From: Streptomyces ficellus
GTDB lineage: Bacteria > Actinomycetota > Actinomycetes > Streptomycetales > Streptomycetaceae
Direction of reading: 5' to 3'
Assembly: GCF_009739905.1 (NCBI RefSeq)
Contig: NZ_CP034279.1
Span: forward strand, 4,960,001 to 5,024,000
DNA length: 64,000 bases
Part shown: positions 59,799-64,000 of the stretch, piece after piece
Layout: each line of letters opens with the position of its first letter
How positions within the stretch are numbered: position 1 is the stretch's first letter
Translations under genes and position numbers: made by a program
The notes under the pieces: generated by a model
What the model saw: only the letters and a program-made list of their open reading frames with translations
Database searches by the model: none
What the model was told of the DNA's origin: nothing

Positions 59799-59886
59799 TC
59801 GTAGGCCGACCCCCTCCCCGCGGAGTCTGGTGCTGCTTCGACCCAGTCGGCCGTCCCTGTGAAGGACAACCGAGGAGCCCTACGCA

Positions 59887-61644
59887 ATGTCCCAGCCCGT
59901 TGGCCGCCCCACGCCGATCACCAACGCGACGCACACCCAGAAGCCGTCCGGGATGCCCGTCCACAAGTACGGCTCGTACGAGGCCGTCGACATCCCCGAC
60001 CGCACCTGGCCCGACCGCCGCATCACCAAGGCGCCGCGCTGGCTGTCCACCGACCTGCGGGACGGCAACCAGGCGCTGATCGACCCGATGAGCCCCGCCC
60101 GCAAGCGCGAGATGTTCGACCTGCTGGTGCGCATGGGGTACAAGGAGATCGAGGTCGGCTTCCCGTCCTCCGGCGAGACCGACTTCAACTTCGTACGCTC
60201 CATCATCGAAGAGGGAGCCATCCCCGAGGACGTGACGATCTCCGTCCTGACGCAGGCGCGCGAGGAGCTGATCGAGCGCACCGTCGAGTCGCTGCGCGGC
60301 GCCCACCGCGCCACCGTCCACCTGTACAACGCGACGGCGCCCGTCTTCCGCCGGGTCGTCTTCCGCGGCTCCAAGGAGCAGGTCAAGCAGATCGCCGTCG
60401 ACGGCACGCGCCTGGTGATGGAGTACGCCGACAAGATCCTGGGCGACGAGACGGTCTTCGGCTACCAGTACAGCCCGGAGATCTTCACCGACACCGAGCT
60501 GGACTTCGCCCTGGAGGTCTGCGAGGGCGTCATGGACGTCTGGCAGCCCGAGGAGGGCCGCGAGATCATCCTGAACCTGCCGGCCACCGTGGAGCGCTCC
60601 ACGCCGTCCACGCACGCGGACCGCTTCGAGTGGATGTCGCGCAACCTGTCCCGCCGCGAGCACGTCTGCCTGTCCGTCCACCCGCACAACGACCGCGGTA
60701 CGGCGGTGGCGGCGGCCGAGCTGGCGGTCATGGCGGGCGCCGACCGCATCGAGGGCTGCCTGTTCGGCCAGGGCGAGCGCACCGGCAACGTCGACCTGGT
60801 GACGCTGGGCATGAACCTGTTCTCGCAGGGCGTCGACCCGCAGATCGACTTCTCCCAGATCGACGAGATCCGCCGCACCTCCGAGTACTGCAACCAGATG
60901 GAGGTCCACCCGCGCCACCCCTACGCGGGCGACCTGGTCTACACCGCCTTCTCCGGCTCCCACCAGGACGCCATCAAGAAGGGCTTCGACGCGATGGAGG
61001 CCACCGCCTCCGCCGCCGGCAAGACGGTCGACGACATCGAGTGGGCCGTGCCGTACCTGCCGATCGACCCCAAGGACGTCGGCCGGTCCTACGAGGCGGT
61101 CATCCGCGTCAACTCGCAGTCCGGCAAGGGCGGCATCGCGTACGTCCTGAAGAACGACCACAAGCTGGACCTGCCGCGCCGGATGCAGATCGAGTTCTCG
61201 AAGATCATCCAGGCGAAGACCGACGCCGAGGGCGGCGAGGTCACGCCCAAGGCCATCTGGTCCGTCTTCGAGGACGAGTACCTGCCCAACCCGGAGAACC
61301 CGTGGGGACGCATCCAGCTGCGTTCCGGCCAGACCACGACCGACAAGGACGGCACGGACACCCTGACCGTCGAGGCGGTCGTCGACGGCGCCGACACCGT
61401 CCTGGCGGGCACCGGCAACGGCCCGATCTCCGCGTTCTTCGCCGCCCTGCAGGCCATCGGCATCGACGTACGCCTGCTGGACTACCAGGAGCACACCATG
61501 AGCGAGGGCGCGTCCGCGCAGGCCGCCTCGTACATCGAGTGCGCCATCGACGGCAAGGTCCTGTGGGGCATCGGGATCGACGCCAACACCACCCGCGCCT
61601 CGCTGAAGGCGGTCGTCTCGGCCGTCAACCGCGCCGCGCGCTGA
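59887..61644 (+). CDS. leuA: 2-isopropylmalate synthase
   Basis: First committed step of leucine synthesis: acetyl-CoA plus 2-oxoisovalerate. 585 aa long form. The HMGL TIM barrel has LRDGNQAL and metal ligands in SVHPHNDRGTAV. The C-terminal LeuA dimer domain (about 440-585) gives leucine feedback inhibition (DTLTVEAVVDGAD, GASAQAASYIE). GAGGAG lies 9 nt before ATG 59887. The unit carries a leucine leader peptide, as does leuS. Confidence 0.97.
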   Translation: MSQPVGRPTPITNATHTQKPSGMPVHKYGSYEAVDIPDRTWPDRRITKAPRWLSTDLRDGNQALIDPMSPARKREMFDLLVRMGYKEIEVGFPSSGETDFNFVRSIIEEGAIPEDVTISVLTQAREELIERTVESLRGAHRATVHLYNATAPVFRRVVFRGSKEQVKQIAVDGTRLVMEYADKILGDETVFGYQYSPEIFTDTELDFALEVCEGVMDVWQPEEGREIILNLPATVERSTPSTHADRFEWMSRNLSRREHVCLSVHPHNDRGTAVAAAELAVMAGADRIEGCLFGQGERTGNVDLVTLGMNLFSQGVDPQIDFSQIDEIRRTSEYCNQMEVHPRHPYAGDLVYTAFSGSHQDAIKKGFDAMEATASAAGKTVDDIEWAVPYLPIDPKDVGRSYEAVIRVNSQSGKGGIAYVLKNDHKLDLPRRMQIEFSKIIQAKTDAEGGEVTPKAIWSVFEDEYLPNPENPWGRIQLRSGQTTTDKDGTDTLTVEAVVDGADTVLAGTGNGPISAFFAALQAIGIDVRLLDYQEHTMSEGASAQAASYIECAIDGKVLWGIGIDANTTRASLKAVVSAVNRAAR

Positions 61645-61658
61645 TCCACGCCGCACGG

Positions 61659-61696
61659 AACCCCGCCCGCCCGGAGTCTTTCCGGAGGGCGGGGTT
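61659..61696 (+). terminator. leuA terminator
   Basis: AACCCCGCCC (61659-61668) pairs with GGGCGGGGTT (61687-61696); an inner CCGG/CCGG extends the stem. Confidence 0.85.
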
Positions 61697-61803
61697 CAGC
61701 CATGTCCGTGGCGATCTCACGCCGGGGTGCTGACGCGACATCATCGATGTGGCTAACATCACGCCAACGCGGCAAGGTGGCCGAGGCGTTCTGGAGGTGC
61801 GAC

Positions 61804-62523
61804 GTGCTGCCAGCACGAGGATCACGCGAGCGGGACGGGCGTATCGGCTCAGGCATCCGCGCGCGCATCTGCTCGGTTTCCACCTCGTGGAACACCGTCG
61901 GCGACGGCCAGTTCTTCTGTCCCGGCTGCGGCGGCGACCGCAACTACCGGCGCCGCACCGGCCGCAGGCGCCTCACCCTGCTCGGCGTTCCGCTGCTGCC
62001 GCGCGGGCTCGCCGGACCCGTCGTCGAATGCGCCGCCTGCCACGGGCACTACGGCACCGACGCGCTGGACCACCCCACCACCGCCCGCTTCTCCGCGATG
62101 CTCCGCGACGCCGTCCACACCGTCGCCCTCGCCGTCCTCGCGGCCGGTGGCGTCTCCTCGCGCCCGGTCCTGCGGACCGCCGTCTCCGCCGTCCGCGCCG
62201 CGGGGTACGAGGACTGCACCGCCGACAGCCTCACCGCGCTCATCGAGGCCCTCGAAGCCGACACCGGCCGCTTCGTCGCCGACACCGGCACCCCGTGCGG
62301 CGCCGCGCTCGCCATCGAGCTCCACGAGGCCCTGGAGCCGCTCACCCCGCACCTGGCGCCCGCCGGACGGGAGTCGATCCTGCTGCAGGGCGCCCGCATC
62401 GCGCTCGCCGACGGCGCGTACACCACCGCCGAGCGGGACGTCCTCACCACCGTCGGCGCCGCCCTGCACCTCCCGGCCGACGACACGGCCCGCCTGATGG
62501 AGACGGCGCGGACGCCGTTCTAG
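61804..62523 (+). CDS. TerB-like protein with N-terminal zinc ribbon
   Basis: 239 aa from GTG 61804 (GGAGGT 5 nt upstream). Residues 37-85 are a zinc ribbon, CPGCGGDRNYRR and CAACHGHYG. The rest is all-helical, with paired acidic helices (ILLQGARIALADGAYTTAERDVL) typical of TerB/tellurite-resistance folds, which bind metal. TAACAT at 61754-61759 is a -10 candidate. Function unknown; no ter gene cluster lies in the window. Confidence 0.82.
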   Translation: MLPARGSRERDGRIGSGIRARICSVSTSWNTVGDGQFFCPGCGGDRNYRRRTGRRRLTLLGVPLLPRGLAGPVVECAACHGHYGTDALDHPTTARFSAMLRDAVHTVALAVLAAGGVSSRPVLRTAVSAVRAAGYEDCTADSLTALIEALEADTGRFVADTGTPCGAALAIELHEALEPLTPHLAPAGRESILLQGARIALADGAYTTAERDVLTTVGAALHLPADDTARLMETARTPF

Positions 62524-62609
62524 CCCCGGCCGCCGGCCACGGCCGCCCGCACGGGGCGGTGCCGTGGACGCTCCTGCCGGGCCCGGCACCGCGTCCTAGG
62601 ATGATCGCC

Positions 62610-63950
62610 ATGCTTTCGGTCACCCGGCGTACAGCTGTGCTCACCACCCTGCTCGTGCTGCTGCCCGCCGTACTCACCGGATGCACGAACGGCGGGAGCG
62701 ACGGGCAGCCACCTCCCACGCCGGAAGCGAAGCAACCGTCCGCGAAACCGGCACCCGCCCAAGGCCTCGGCGACATCATCGTGGCGGGCCGTGCCATCAC
62801 CGGCGCCGAGCCGACCGGCCACCCCAAGGTGCCCTACCGGCGCACCTACACCGACGGTGAGCTGTACGCCGCTGTCACCGGGTACCGGTCCGCCGCGTTC
62901 GGCACCAGCGGCCTGGAAGCGGTCCACGAGGACGTCCTCGGGCCCGCCGCCCGGCACCGGGGCCGCCCGCCCGGCACCGTCGTGACCAGCATCGACCCGG
63001 CCACCCAGCGGGCCGCCGCCGAAGGGCTGCGCGGCGAGACCGGCGCCGCGGTCGCCCTGGACGTGCTGTCCGGCCGGATCCGCGCCCTGGTGAGCGCCCC
63101 CTCGGTCGACCCGGCCACCTTCGGCGGCTCCACCCCCAAGGACGCGGAGGCGTGGAAGAAGGCCCAGGCCGACGACGACAAGCCGCTGCTGAACCGCGCC
63201 CTGCGCGAAGCGGTGACCCCGGGCGGCGTCTTCCAGCCGGTCGTCGCGGCGGCCGCCGTCGAGCACGGCCTCTACGCCTCCGTCGACGCCCCGACCCGTA
63301 GCCCGCTGGCCGCCGGCGACCCGGCGCCCTGCGAGAACGCGACACTGCGCACCGCCCTGCGCCTGTCCTGCGCCAACGTGTTCGCCCGGGTCGCGGCCGA
63401 CCTGGGAGCCGACACCCTGGCCGCGACCGCCGAGACGTTCGGCTTCAACGACGACGCGCTGGCCGTGCCCGTGCGCGCCGCCCAGAGCACCTTCCCGCGC
63501 GGCGACCGGAGCCAGAAGCAGCTCGCCGCGGTGGCCAACGGGCTCGGGGACGTCACCGCCACACCGCTCCAGGCGGCCCGGATCATGGCCGTCCTCGCGG
63601 CCGGCGGCAAGCAGCTCCACCCGAGCCTGGTCGACCACGTCACCGGCGGCGACGGCGCCAGCAGGGCCCCGACGGTGCCCCCGGGCACTCCCCGCCGTGT
63701 CCTGCGCCAGGACACCGCCGAGCAACTCCGCTCGGCCCTCGGCCCGTCGGAGACCCGGTCGACCTGGGTGGCCGCCCCGCAGGGCGCCCACGGCGGCACG
63801 GGCACCGCGTGGACGGTGTCCCTCGCGCGCACCGCCGACGGCCGTCCGGTGGCGATCGCCGTGTGCGTCACGGGCGTCGACGGGACGGCACCGGCCATGC
63901 GCGTCGCCGAGCTGATGGGCGAGGCCGCCCGGGGGACGACGGGTTCCTGA
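62610..63950 (+). CDS. Penicillin-binding-protein-like lipoprotein, catalytically degenerate
   Basis: 446 aa. A lipobox LTGC (Cys25) is followed by a PBP transpeptidase-type domain recognisable from TSIDPATQRAAAEGL and VALDVLSGRIRALVSAPS. All three active-site motifs are changed: SxxK is GVFQ (206-209), SxN is SCA (253-255) and KTG is GTG (396-398, in HGGTGTAW). It therefore should not acylate penicillin or cross-link. A scaffold or regulator role at the membrane is an inference. ATG 62610 follows TAGGAT (62597-62602) by 7 nt: leaderless. Confidence 0.85.
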   Translation: MLSVTRRTAVLTTLLVLLPAVLTGCTNGGSDGQPPPTPEAKQPSAKPAPAQGLGDIIVAGRAITGAEPTGHPKVPYRRTYTDGELYAAVTGYRSAAFGTSGLEAVHEDVLGPAARHRGRPPGTVVTSIDPATQRAAAEGLRGETGAAVALDVLSGRIRALVSAPSVDPATFGGSTPKDAEAWKKAQADDDKPLLNRALREAVTPGGVFQPVVAAAAVEHGLYASVDAPTRSPLAAGDPAPCENATLRTALRLSCANVFARVAADLGADTLAATAETFGFNDDALAVPVRAAQSTFPRGDRSQKQLAAVANGLGDVTATPLQAARIMAVLAAGGKQLHPSLVDHVTGGDGASRAPTVPPGTPRRVLRQDTAEQLRSALGPSETRSTWVAAPQGAHGGTGTAWTVSLARTADGRPVAIAVCVTGVDGTAPAMRVAELMGEAARGTTGS

Positions 63951-63982
63951 ACCGCCCCCGTCCGGAGCCGCGGACGGGCGGT
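63951..63982 (+). terminator. Terminator after the PBP-like gene
   Basis: ACCGCCC...GTCCG (63951-63964) pairs with CGGACGGGCGGT (63971-63982), with a two-base bulge and loop GAGCCG, directly after the stop codon. Confidence 0.8.
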
Positions 63983-64000
63983 GGGCACCCGCGCACCCCT

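Noticed and set aside
61804..62523. A tellurite-resistance operon.
   Set aside because: Only one TerB-like protein fused to a zinc ribbon is present; no terC, terD or terZ-type genes are in the window.

Overview
The window is about 73 percent G+C. It carries single-copy housekeeping genes in the order known from Streptomyces chromosomes (proB-proA, nadD-LCP-rsfS, leuS, comEA-comEC-holA-rpsT-lepA, hemW-hrcA-dnaJ, phoH-ybeY-era, leuA). With its GTG starts, many ATGA/GTGA overlaps and many start codons 6-8 nt after a TANNNT box, it looks like a Streptomyces core chromosome segment. I see no insertion sequence, prophage, CRISPR array or biosynthetic gene cluster.

Layout. 1-5.3 kb: family 2 glycosyltransferase and proline synthesis (proB, a conserved unknown, proA). 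4.7-11.8 kb: two membrane proteins sharing an N-terminal motif, an M48 peptidase, a 53-aa membrane peptide, then nadD, an LCP-type cell-wall transferase (PtdA-like), rsfS and a phosphoglycerate-mutase-like gene that seems to start at CTG. 11.8-14 kb: two identical tRNA-Ala(GGC) genes on either side of two small zinc-knuckle proteins and a GT87 mannosyltransferase. 14-16.9 kb: an electron-transfer pair, a NOX/ferric-reductase-type cytochrome b plus a NuoF-like/SLBB/[3Fe-4S] ferredoxin protein. 17-28 kb: leuS with a leucine attenuator, degV, comEA-comEC, holA, rpsT. 28-42 kb: lepA, an acyl-CoA ligase, a multidomain PP2C phosphatase, hemW, a DUF3097 protein, a metallo-beta-lactamase, CIRCE-hrcA-dnaJ, a nitronate monooxygenase and rsmE. 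42-47 kb: a TPR-AAA+ ATPase with a TPR membrane partner, HIT hydrolase, RNase Z and adenosine deaminase. 48-59.6 kb: PfkB kinase, phoH-ybeY-CorC-MmcQ operon, a repeat-rich gap, a drug exporter with a divergent XRE regulator, a lipoprotein, a zinc-less cytidine-deaminase-like protein, era, and a protealysin-like protease with its emfourin-type inhibitor. 59.7-64 kb: leuA with a leader peptide, a TerB-like zinc-ribbon protein, and a penicillin-binding-protein-like lipoprotein that has lost all three catalytic motifs.

How genes work together. Translation and ribosome maturation genes (leuS, rpsT, lepA, rsfS, rsmE, ybeY, era) are interleaved with cell-envelope genes (glycosyltransferases, LCP, PBP-like) and stress genes (hrcA-dnaJ). 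Regulation visible in the DNA: a CIRCE operator before hrcA-dnaJ, leader peptides before leuS and leuA, a CRP-like palindrome between the MFS gene and the PfkB kinase, and strong hairpin terminators after many units.

Most worth a second look: the split NOX-like redox pair (14.0-16.9 kb), the M4 protease/inhibitor pair (58.25-59.6 kb), two apparent pseudoenzymes (56.45 and 62.6 kb), the AAA+/TPR pair (42.1-44.5 kb), the CTG-started phosphatase (11.16 kb), and the density of leaderless starts.
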